Shown: piece by piece, positions 10,880 through 21,208 of the stretch
Layout: the number at the start of each line of letters is the position of its first letter
Numbering within the stretch: position 1 is the first letter of the stretch
NCBI GenBank assembly: GCA_029204045.2
Contig: JAQNDB010000454.1
Location: forward strand, 1 to 64,000
Direction: 5' to 3'
From: Tillandsia leiboldiana
Lineage: Eukaryota > Streptophyta > Magnoliopsida > Poales > Bromeliaceae
DNA length: 64,000 nucleotides
Made by a program: the position numbers and the translations under genes
The notes under the pieces: model-generated
Seen by the model: the letters and a program-made list of their open reading frames with translations, nothing else
What the model was told of the DNA's origin: nothing
Databases searched by the model: none

Positions 10880-12652
10880 TTAAAGACAAGGAGGGGTTTC
10901 ACCTTTGCATACCCAAACCTTTTGAGTTTTGGAGTATGTTGGCAATGGTTGAGAAGTTTTCCTTGATGAAGACGTCTTGCATGATTGGTCTTTTTCTTTT
11001 GTCATCGTCTTATTTGAAGTACTACCAATGTGCTTTTCTTTAGGAAAATCTATCTTTGAATTCCGGGGAGTGAACTTATTGGTAGTAGTTGCAAGATGTG
11101 GTTGATTTGATCTTTGAGCTCCAATCTTGCAATTTCTTTCAATGTGCCCTGCAAAATTACAATGAAAACATACCTTTGTGCTTGACGATTCTGAAGAGGA
11201 TGAAGTAGGCTTGTTGTCGTTGGTTGTCATGATTTCCGGTGTCGGAGGAGGAGATACCGACTGAGGCACAAAGACTGTCCCAACCGAACTAAAATTGTCT
11301 TCAGTTCGATTGTATCCGAGGCCGAACTTGTTTGTTTGACCAAGACCAAGAAGTTTATCCAACTTACTCCTTCCAAGAGAAAATTGCTGTAAGTCATCCT
11401 TGAGTTGGCAAATGGTCTCTGTCATTTCCAATTTTTCCCGTCGGGCCTCGCCGTAGAGCTTCAAGAAATAGTTCGCTTTGTTCACCATATCTATATAGTT
11501 CTTCTCGAGTTGCTCATTGGACTCTTGAAGGAAAACATTTGCCTTTATCAGATTATCCCTTTCCACTTCAAGATCGGTCGAGAGAGAAGTTACCCTTTTT
11601 ACTTCTTCTTCGAGATCCTGCAATCTCCCTCTCAACCCCTTGTTTTGCTTAGCCGGTTTCTTTAAATCCCGTAAAGATCTGTGATAGGCTAAAGCAAAAT
11701 CTTCACCTTCCGAATCATCCGATTCATTGTCCGTTGCATTCTTTTCAACAGTGGAGTTGGACAACGACTCGGATGTACTTGCCATAAAGCACATGAAGGG
11801 TGAAGATACGGACGCGTGGAATGCGGTGGAGCTCTTTTCTTCATCACTCGAAGACGACTCATTTGACGTTGAGTTGTCATCCCAAGTGACGACTTGCATC
11901 GCCTTCTTCTTTGCCGGATACTTGTTAGGACACTCCGTTGCAATGTGGCCGTAGCCTCGACATTTGAAGCATTGAAGTTGTCCTTCTGAACTTTTCTTAT
12001 CCTTTGAGAAGTTCTCTTGCTTTCTTGACTTGTAACTTGAAGTACCCTTGCCTTTGTTCGACTTTCCGAAGGATGGAGATTTGCTTGAATTACCCCTTCG
12101 AAAGTTGCGGCGAAACTTCCTTGTCAAGAGAGCGAGCTGCTTCTCAAATTCCTCCATAGAAAGGTTCTCGTCATCGTCTGAGGAGGATGTATCCGCGTCT
12201 TCTTCCTTAGTTGTTTTCAACGCATAACCTGAAGACTTAGAAGTGGATGCCTTTCCAGAAGAATTGTTAGTAGTAAATGTCATTTCATAAGTTTGTAATG
12301 AACCAACTAGTTCTTCTACACGTATTTCGTCCGGGTGTTTAATAGTTTCAATGGCAGTAACCTTTGGGCGAAATCGTTCAGGAAGAGTTCTTAAGATCTT
12401 TCTCACAATCTTAAATTCTGGAATCTTCTCTCCCAGGTTAGCACATGAGTTTACGATATCTTGCAATCGTGTATAGTAGTCCGTAAAAGATTCATTTTCT
12501 GCCATCAAGATAGAGTCAAACTTGCTCGTAAGCATTTGCAGTTTCTGAATCTTCACGAGGTTAGTTCCCTCATGTGTAACCTGAAGAACATCCCAGATTT
12601 CTTTCGCAGTCTCACATGCCGAGACGCGAGAGAATTCAGTTTGAGATAAGGC
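10880..12652 (-). pseudogene. gag of element 1, downstream part
   Basis: A long open stretch (about 590 codons) encoding most of a SIRE-type gag. It has a UBN2/DUF4219-like region (TETKEIWDVLQVTHEG-type context, ending LQTYEMTF), a Ser/Lys-rich linker and a first CCHC knuckle (CFKCRGYGHIATEC). A long coiled coil follows (LQDLEEEVKRVTSL...), then a second CCHC knuckle (CFHCNFAGHIERNC) and a C-terminus KVWVCKGETPPCL before a stop at 10882-10880. The 5' end is cut by the gypsy solo LTR; AAGGC at 12648-12652 is the target duplication. The first ~85 codons lie at 16784-17037. Confidence 0.9.
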
Positions 12653-15600
12653 TGTCACGCCCCGGGGGTTTATTTTAGCGGAAACGATTCATAAAAGTCG
12701 AATATTTGACGTGTAAAAATTTTTTTTTGTTTAAAAGAGAACCCCTCTTCCCCGGCACGTGCCCAGACCCGCCACACACACAGGATCACTCTGCAAACGG
12801 ACAGAGTCTCCCCTGTATGTGCACGGCGTAGCGTTCAGTACATGTTCCAACATACACAACCAATCAATCACAACAATTATTCACAAACAACCAGCATTCT
12901 AAACTAATCAAAAACATATGGCCGATCAATTTGGAAAGGATAAATCCACAGTTTTGAAAGAGCGCCCACCCGGCGCTTACGTTTTGAAAGCTAGTTTCGA
13001 AATCAGCATAAATCCACAAGGTTTGAAAATGGTGCCCACCCGACACCGAGTTTTGAAATCTCTTTCGCAATCCATAAATCCACAGGGTTTTGAAACCAGT
13101 GCCCACACGACACTTAGATTTTAAAAACGGTTTTCGCAATCTTTTCTTTGGCTTTTGCCTGTTTGATTTTCAAATGGCCAACAGAAATAAAAGGAAGAGT
13201 AACGTACAAGGGTACTAAATGCAACCCGTACCGACATCCACGCCGACCCCACGAGGGTATCGCGAACCTCTCACATAACTACAATGTAATGAAAAGCGAG
13301 AATGAAAGAAGAAATACAGTCCAGGGTCCCCAGTGACCCAGCTGCTCCTGTCCCGTCCTCACCACCGCCTACCTCTCCCCCCATCTGAACCCTGTCACAA
13401 AGTGGGATGTCAGTGACGTAAAAGTAGTAAAGCAGGAGAATATAATAAAACAAACCGTGCAGACAACCGGAGCAACCACCCCCTCAAGGAGGAAAGGCAA
13501 CCTGTACACCTGTATCCTGTAATACCCGGACACGTCGGACAACTAAACCGACGGCCCATACCGTACCTGCAGAAACCCGACCACGTCGGACAACTAAACC
13601 GACGGGTCGCACCGCTCGCACCTCGGCGCCTCAACCCCACCACTAATAAGGGGCCCCACTACGTCACCTCGTGGGTATACACGGGTCATAGACCACTTTT
13701 CCGGAAAAGCGCACCCTTTGCGGTGGCCAAACCGCGGGTGCGCGTGTGACAGCCTCGAGCCAAGTAACCATAACCACCATCATGTCAACAGCATAATATA
13801 TATAATCAAAAGTAAAACCGTAGCATATGCGATCAGAAGTAACCCACTATCATGTATAGTCAATGTCAATGCAATAATACGTGCACTCGAAGGTAGCCCG
13901 CCCACATATAATTATCAAGAGAAGAACGACCGTCGGAGACCGACGCTAAACACTATGAAGAAACCTGCTAACATGCATAAGTTATCGCCCATCACTATTT
14001 AACCCCAGTATACTTAGAATAGGCCCCGTCCAATATGATAGAATTCAGAGGCTAGGAACAAAGTAAATACAACCCACCTGAATGTAGGCCGATCCCGAAC
14101 TCCCGCTAGACTGCCGGGAGGCTGGTGCTGAACAACTGGGCCCTGAACAAGGGGCTAGAATCAGTAATAGACTCACACAAACCCATCCCGATGACCCAAC
14201 AGTAATGCGATGCTAATAAGGAGCAATGTCGTCGATTTATTGAATACAAATCCGATTTCCGATTAGCGAGAGTCCACGGGACTCTAACAAAGTGTCTAGT
14301 GGTGTAAAAACACTGTCTAAAGTCAGCCTGTGTGTCTAATTTGCAATTAGGTCCGTAGTATATTTTAATTCGCATTATTATCCTATTTTATTATCCGTTT
14401 CGACTCGTTCTTGCAATCCGGGGGTCCAAAATTGGCGCCGTAAGTTTCAGCGTGATCATTACGTCGAGACGGAGCCCGTGCTCACCAGTTTGGACTGACA
14501 CGGATCCCGAAATCAGAGTTGGCCCATAACACATCCCTGGCTCAAATACAACTATGCAATATCTTAACTTATACTTGATCAAATTGAACCATAATTGGAG
14601 CATCATATTCAGGAGACTAGGTAGGGTCGAGGGCTCACCTGAGGCTTGCCTGAGATCGGCCGGAGGAGGTGGCCGGAGCTAGGTGGCGCACCAATAATGC
14701 AAGCCAAGGCTCGGCTTGGGTTCACCTTGAGCAGCACAGGTTCAGACCTGCCACAAAGTGGAGCACCAGATCAATGGAGGTCCCTGAAGGTGTCTGGTTC
14801 AGGCCCGGTCAGGCGCCGGTGGCCGGGGGCGGCGGCGGCCGGGGGCAAACCCGAGATGGGTGGCTCGGGTGCAACATTGGGAACCGGGTTACAGGGATGC
14901 TCTAGGCCTAAAACCAAATAATGGGAAGCATATAAAGGGCCTCTAGGTATTACCTGTAGGGGTGGCCGATGCCCAGACCGCCGGGGGTCGCCGGAGCCCA
15001 ACCCGAAGCTCAATCGGGTGCAAGTTCTGGGGATAGAGATCCCGACGTTAGGGGTGCCATGCAATACTGCATTCGGCCATTAGATAATACAATGAGCTTA
15101 CCTGCACAGCTTCCCGGCGTCAGGAGGCGCCGTCGACGCGCGGCGGCGGAGCCCGGGGAAGCCTCGGTGGCTGTTAATGGCGGATTCCGGCGGGGTGGCT
15201 CCGGGCCGGTGCGCGTTGGACCAGGAGCTCCGTCTCAGTGCTGCGGAGCTCGGTGCAGTGGTGGCCGGCGCCGGGAGGCCGCGGTGGCGCCGGGCGGCAG
15301 AGCTCGGCCGAGGTTGAAGAAGGCCGGTATCTAGGGCACACTCGACTGGCCCCGATCTTGATCCGATGATGCTCAGACCTCGTGGAGGTGTTGCATTCGC
15401 CAAGAGAAGTCTATCCAACGGTGCCGATCTTTAGTTGAACGGCCGGATCAAGGCGGTGCCCGCGATCGGCCAAAACGGTGTTTTCCGGCCGACAAGGTTC
15501 CCGCCGGCGATCGGGGCGGCAGCAGTGGCTCAGGCTGCAACCAGATGATCTCCTCGACGTCAGAAGTGCATTGTCCATGCCCAAATGCCATGGTTACATC

Positions 15601-16783
15601 AAAAGTTCCAAGAACTTACCTTTGCCGGAGTTTGGGAAGGAGAGGAGTGGCCCCGCGGCGGCGCAGGGCGGCGGCCGACGTCGGATCACCCCGGGCTCGG
15701 CTGCGTCTCTACCGAGGAGTCCTCAGGTGCAGACTTGATCAAGTAGAGTCCCTCCCAACACTTCCTCACCAAGTCATCCGAAGAACAAGAAGGTCTCTTG
15801 ATCTCTCTCTTCTCCGGCGGCGTGGTGGCGGCGGCCGGTGCGGGGAGGCTCCGGGAAGCGCGGCAGAGGGGAGGAGGTCTGTTGAGGGTTGCGGCTAGGG
15901 CTGAGGGCATTAGGTTTAGGGTTCACCAAATCCTCAGCTCGAAAACATGCCTTAAATAAGGTTTGCAACTTTGCATTCTAGCCCTTCTAGCTTTGCCATT
16001 TGCTGCTAGGTCCTCCACAGTAGCTTCCTTTTGCATCCAGGTCCCTCCCACAGAGGTGGCACGCAAATCGAGACCACAAACATAGGGTTCAAAGTGCAAA
16101 TATCACCTTTTTCGCCTTGTTTCACGTTTTTCGAGGCGATCCGCTCGTCGAAACGAAAAATGGACTGCGCCAGGACGTCCGGCTCGACGAGACCTATCAG
16201 GTAGCGATTTCTGATTTTTCGAAAAACTGTCCGGATAAAATTGCGGTCCATAAAATGCCGTTCCGAAATACGGTTTTCGCGCTTTTCGAGACTCTAGGGT
16301 CGTCAAACGGAAATTCCGTCAGTGCCATTGCGTTCAGAATGACGAAACCGTTCAAATCGACTACCTGGATCACTATGTTCGGAATCCGAACAGTGAATCA
16401 GTCTGCGTTGCATTCTTCGGGGTGTCGAAAAATTGGGGTTACTATTCATCTACAGTGTTAACTTAAAAACACTGTGCGCAGGCCGCTGTTACATGGGTCC
16501 CGATAATTCGCTCGCTTCTTTATCGATTTCTGGAAGATCCGACCGTCAGATCGAAAAGTATTGAATATGAATCTCGCTCAATTCGACGAGACGGTCGCAA
16601 CGGTCAGTTCAGATTTCCAAGATCATGTCCGGATTGGAAAAATGGTCTTTTTGCCTCGTAAAACGTGCAACTTGCACACTGGCGATTGACCATATGGCCA
16701 ACAGGGGTCTTTTGAATTCAAAAACCAGGTCAAAAATAACTTTTAGACTATTTATTAAAGATAAAATATTTCGGGTTTCTACA
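12653..16783 (-). repeat. Solo LTR of a Tekay-like gypsy element (4131 bp) inserted in gag
   Basis: It starts TGTCACGCCCCGGGGG and ends GGGTTTCTACA on the plus strand, so it is TG...CA in element sense. It is flanked by AAGGC on both sides (12648-12652 and 16784-16788). It has no terminal direct repeats, primer site or purine tract, so it is one LTR and not a whole element. It contains three ~62-bp degenerate units (12955-13115) with GCGCCCACCCGGCGC-type cores, a GC-rich zone (14640-15900) and a possible TATTTAA box (minus strand, about 15955). Open frames inside it look like chance. The fragment at 43071-43935 is related, in the opposite orientation. Confidence 0.85.
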
Positions 16784-17037
16784 AAGGCATTAAAAATAGC
16801 ATTAATTCCCTTGCCATTGTAAGAAGATGAATCTAACTCTTCCTTGGTCCATTTCGACCTAGGTTTTAAGGTGTGAACATCACCAATAAATTTAGTTGGA
16901 TTAGACCAACCTAATTCAATTGATTGCCACACCCGTTCGTCGATGGAAATTAAAAAGGCTTTCATCCGCACTTTCCAGTACGCATAATTTGTTCCATCGA
17001 AGAACGGGGGTCGGTTGATGTTTCCACCTTCAACCAT
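16784..17037 (-). pseudogene. gag of element 1, N-terminal part
   Basis: The start codon is at 17037-17035, 20 bp after the primer site. Residues MVEGGNINRPPFFDGTNYAY and KVRMKAFLISIDERVWQSIE are the DUF4219-type copia gag start. The frame runs to NAIFNA, where the solo gypsy LTR interrupts it within a codon. Element 2 has the same N-terminus at 25757-25569 without this insertion, which fixes the original reading. Confidence 0.9.
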
Positions 17038-17056
17038 TGTTTACAACCCTATTCCC

Positions 17057-17068
17057 GCTCTGATACCA
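17057..17068 (-). promoter_or_regulatory. Primer-binding site of element 1 (initiator tRNA-Met)
   Basis: TGGTATCAGAGC in element sense, two bases after the end of the 5' LTR. It is complementary to the 3' end of plant initiator tRNA-Met and primes minus-strand synthesis. Confidence 0.92.
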
Positions 17069-17070
17069 CT

Positions 17071-18428
17071 TGTTGGGTTATATGTAATAAGGATCTAAAT
17101 AGGGGAAAAAACACCTAGAGGGGGGTGAATAGGTGTAAACGTATAAACACTCAAAAATCGTTGCGATAAAAACCCAATGCGGAAATAAAAATAATACGCA
17201 AGATTTTTACGTGAAAAACTCCATCACCGGAGTAAAAAACCACGGGACCGATAACACGGCAGAAATCCACTAGAATTAAAACACGTACAAGGTGATTTAC
17301 CGTACACACTTACGACTCAACCTTTTCCATACGCTCCTAGAGGATCTTCTCCGCTCGCTCCACGACGCTTCTCGAATCCACGATCTGCGCCCAACGCCGA
17401 ATCCACGGCGTCCAACGTCGAATCCACGACGTCCGACCGAATCCACGGTCTTCACCCAATAGCACCCTTCGAATCCACAAACGTGCCTCGCTCCGAATCC
17501 ACGAGAGCGGTTGAACCTTGAATCCACAAGGACACGCGAATCCACGCGCCGATTTTTGGGGTAAATCGTTGTTTTTGGTGGTGATGATCCGCCGAATACT
17601 TAGATCAAAGATAGATCGGAAATACCATCTAAGTATTCATTAGTTTGATTCAACTCAAGATGTGAGTATGAAAACCTAGAATCAAACTAATCAATATAGA
17701 TGAAGAAACATAGAGTATTCTCTAATGATTTCCTTTCTTCTCTATATGTGGATCTAGAGCCGTATAAGATGATATATGAAAATGACGGCTATTAGGATTT
17801 TCGGCCTCTTCTTGGATTAACCCTAGAAAAAGAGTCATAGGGTCTATTTATAGGTTAGAAACCCTAGGAAGGAGATAAGAATCAAAAACCTAACATTTCT
17901 GGAAATTTTACGGACGGCGATCCGGATCGGATTAGCTGTGATCCGGATTGTCGTAACGAGTCAGGCAATTCCAGAAAAACGAAGGTTCGGGATCCGGATC
18001 GAAGTGCTTGATCCGGATCGTTCATACAGTTCACCAAACATCAACGTTTGGGATCCGGATTGTGAAGCCTGATCCGGATCGTTCAAGGAAGATGGTGAAC
18101 TCAGTGTTCGGGATCCGGATCAAGAGGGGCTACGATCCGGATTGAACTGGTGTATGAACGAACCACCTTCGGGATCCGGATCGAACAACCTGATCCGGAT
18201 CCTGAACATGTCCCAAGTCCAGTTTTTTATTTTTATGCAATGAAAGATTCTTCCAAGTGTTTCTACACTACAAGAAGTATTCGGATCACACAAAATCTTT
18301 AGTTAAACATACCTGATCCTTTTGAATTCTTCTTTCTTGAGATTGAGTTAAATGATCCAACTTTCTTCACCTTCAATCTTCAAGACTTGAGACTTTCACG
18401 AAACTACGCCAACTCAAATTCCGTAACA
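17071..18428 (-). repeat. 5' LTR of copia element 1 (LTR-b, 1358 bp)
   Basis: Nearly identical to LTR-a. It has the stem-loop array (17370-17550), TATAAATA (17852-17845) and ten CCGG palindromes (17920-18200), a few with point changes. Its right edge abuts the envelope-like ORF of element 2 in mid-gene. The flanking GTAAT does not match the ATGTG at the other end of element 1, which suggests that this LTR is the product of recombination between two insertions. Confidence 0.9.
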
Positions 18429-19575
18429 GTAATATGGGCTCGTCTTGCTTTGTCGAGAGAGACTTTACAATTGTTGTTTCATTGATCGTTCCTGGACTGT
18501 GCATGTAGGAACTCGCAGTTGTGTCAGCTTTAAATTTACGAAGAATGCGCATAATGATCATTGGATAAGGTAGTCTCTCTGAAGGGTGAGCATGTTCCAC
18601 ATAGCGTGCCATCCTCGCCCAGATGACGTAAGGAATGTTTAAGTTTGCTCCCATTGCTGCTGTGGGGTTTCCAAGAAGATAAAGGAATAACATCCTATCC
18701 CACCGAAGAACCTTCGTGTTCATATTTGGAAGGACGTTATAGCAAACAATGAAGTTTAAGTAGCGATACTCAGGTCGTAGCTCTTTTGAAAAGACTGAGT
18801 TTCCTGCTGACGGAGTATCGGGAAGACAGATGCCATCAACTACCACTCTCCAGGAGTTGGTGTTGAAGATTTGATTCTTCAGATAATGAGCGCCATCAGC
18901 TCGGGCCTTCATCCCTAATACCTCTCCAATCAGTTGAGGCGTTACTTTAATCTTAACATTCTTGACCAATGTTTGAAAGTCTCGACGTCCGCTCTCCTTA
19001 TCAACGAGATAGCAAGCATTTTGATAGAACATCCTCACTGAGTGAAGACAATACCCAGTGGTCTCGGGGAAATCGCAAATGGGAGCAAGACCTGTCTGGT
19101 CATACAGAGTCCCAAATGGCGGAGATCTTTCCTTCAAGGCTTTGACATTAACATGCCTTTCGCCAATGCATTCCCTGTTCTCAAAGTCCTTTATCCTAGC
19201 AGAGCTGATAAAGTCTTGTGGAGGTGGTTGGCTATCAACTGGTTGCTCAATGGAAATTCCTCGAGCACTCCCTCTTTTGCGAGCAACACTTTTTCTTTTT
19301 GTTTTCAAGAGAGTTTCTACCATTGGAGCTTTTCCTTTTTCAGCAGCAGTAGGCGGAGCCTTTGCCTTTGAAGTCTCTGCAGGGGCTTTTCCCTTCGAAG
19401 CAGTGGGAACAGTTGTTGCTTCAACTTGAAGCTCATCCCAATCAATTAATTCCTTTTCAGATTCTGTATCGGAATCATCTTTAGTTTTCTTCACTTTCTT
19501 AGCCCTCTTGGGCTTGACAGTGTCTCTCGTATGTACCATAGCAGCCAGAAGAAAAATGATCCAGGTGATCACCAT
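18429..19575 (-). pseudogene. Envelope-like ORF of element 2, C-terminus cut off
   Basis: Open for about 382 codons from the ATG at 19575. It starts MVITWIIFLLAAMVHTRD, a 12-residue hydrophobic run with a second methionine at position 13; a signal peptide or a leaky second start are both possible. Basic and acidic linkers follow (KRAKKVKKTKDDSDTESE, RKSVARKRGSARG), then the conserved domain (GERHVNVKALKERSPPFG, PQLIGEVLGM, CYNVLPNM, LRWDRMLFLYLLGNP, NLNIPYVIW). The coiled coil and acidic tail found in elements 1 and 5 are missing, because the frame runs into LTR-b. No internal stop precedes the cut, so it was probably coding until recently. Confidence 0.82.
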
Positions 19576-19603
19576 TGCTAATGGTTTCTTGTGAAAAGAA
19601 ATC

Positions 19604-20270
19604 CTGTGAGCAACAACTCAAGAACACGAACAAATTGTTAATTTTCAAAAATTAGAAAAATTGTATCCAAACAATCATTATCGTGTAGAGAGACTAAGAA
19701 TCAAATTAGTTTGGCAAAAAGAATTTTAAAAATAGATCAATCGCATGATTTTCGAAAATTCCCATTATATGCCCTAAAACCGAAATTTTTGAAATCGAAG
19801 GCCAAAAATTCGTTTATCTTGAGACTACCTAGCATATAATCAAAACTAATCTACCCAGAGTTCTTATTTCAAAAGAAATTTGATCAAAAACCATCCACAA
19901 ACGAAATAGATACAAGAATTTCATCACGTTTTGAGGAAGAATAGGAAAAACTGTGAAATACCGAGATTTTGATCAATAAAACTTACTTGGAATCGAAGAA
20001 CTTGAGTTTGAAAGCTTCCAAGATGGATGAATTCTAGAGAGAGAAGCTCTGGAGACTTTTGAACAAAAGATTGGAGTAAAAAGAACCAAAACCCTTTTGT
20101 TCTATATAAAACCCTAGCCGCGATCCGGATCAGTTCGTGATTTCGATCCGGATCGGCTACCCGCAGAGAAAATCTGCGTTCGGGATCCGGATCGGCAAGT
20201 CCAATCCGGATCGTCTGCCCGCAGAAGAATATCTGCGTTCGGGATCCGGATCGGCAGGTCCAATCCGGAT
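19604..20270 (-). promoter_or_regulatory. Internal promoter and intron-like leader of element 2
   Basis: Three ATCCGGAT pairs start at plus 20244/20263, 20185/20204 and 20123/20146 (spacing 19, 19 and 23; pairs 59-62 apart). TTTATATAG lies at 20110-20103, a GTAAGT donor at 19986 and a CTCACAG acceptor ending at 19604 (383-bp intron). The ATG follows 29 bp on. The positions agree base for base with element 1, although the two elements belong to different subfamilies. Confidence 0.6.
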
Positions 20271-21208
20271 CGGCTCCAACTTTTTCTTTAGAAAATTTCA
20301 GAGAAATTCTAGAAAAACCAGAAAAAGATTGTGAGCACTTTTGTGTATCAACTTTAAACGAAAATCATCGTTTCATACAACAACAAAATAGATTATGGCA
20401 AATCTATCAATAACATCCAACAAATGAAACGAAAATTTATAAAAATTAAATCCCTTAAAGTTGAACAACTTCAATTACATCTAACTTGATCTTATGAGTA
20501 ATGCCTTTATCAAATCATCAATTCGGTAAAGAAAATGAAATACAAAGATCAATAGATGTCTGAAATCCCAGATAAGTTAGATAATATATCCAGTCAATTT
20601 ATTGAAGAGAGTGACTCTTTGAGCATCTTTCATTAAAAATCCCACCTTATACCAACCTTGAAATTTTGACAGAGTCAAGTATTTCAACATGCATTTTATT
20701 TAATCAAACTTGAAAAACCTTGCTTGGTATACATGTGGTAGCTGCACACAGTACTCGGACGACCGAGGTGGTAGCTCTTTCCTCCATGTGGTGGTAGTTT
20801 TCACACTCCTCATTGGGATGTAACTCTTTCCACATCTTTTGAGCATAATACTTTTTCTTTGACTCCCCCTCAATTGGCTATCAATTATTTAAGATATAAA
20901 GTATTCAGCCAAATATTGATCTCGATTTCATACTCGACTAAACAATCAAATAAGATAAAAACTATACCAAGAGATCACTGAGAGAGAAATTGACTTTGAT
21001 CAAAACAAAGATGAGTTAATTGACATAAATGATCATTGCATCAAATGAAATATTATGTTATCTAAAGCATAATAGATTTCTAAATATATAAAAGGATGCA
21101 GTTAAAGTCAATAAAACTAATGCTCAATTAATGTTCTATGTCTAAGCATAGATAATGAACAAAAACACAAAAACAAAACCTAACCTAAACAAAAGTTTCA
21201 AAAAGAGG
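20271..21208 (-). other. Spacer between pol and internal promoter, element 2
   Basis: Non-coding, AT-rich. It contains the conserved block (20603-20850) with CTACCAC repeats and the CTCGG-TCGT-CCGAG hairpin, as in element 1. Confidence 0.6.

Larger units (their letters stand above)
3076..18428 (-). mobile_element. Copia element 1, SIRE/Maximus-like, family A (subfamily A1)
   Basis: A Ty1/copia element on the minus strand with both LTRs (3076-4429 and 17071-18428), a primer site complementary to initiator tRNA-Met and a polypurine tract. The order in element sense is gag, pol (integrase, RT, RNase H) and envelope-like ORF. Gag is split by a 4131-bp gypsy solo LTR. The protease and first part of integrase are deleted, and pol and the envelope-like ORF carry frameshifts. 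The left flank is ATGTG and the right flank GTAAT, so there is no target duplication and the two flanks come from different hosts. The gene order and long gag place it in the SIRE lineage. Confidence 0.92.

Noticed and set aside
13410..15910. Short open frames in the 4.1-kb solo LTR
   Set aside because: Overlapping, compositionally driven, no recognisable domains, inside an LTR with a target duplication.
12653..16783. A complete small retrotransposon in gag of element 1
   Set aside because: No terminal direct repeats, primer site or purine tract inside; TG...CA ends with one duplication fit a solo LTR.
18373..18428. C-terminal residues of the element 2 envelope-like ORF
   Set aside because: The frame simply continues into LTR-b; these codons are LTR sequence.
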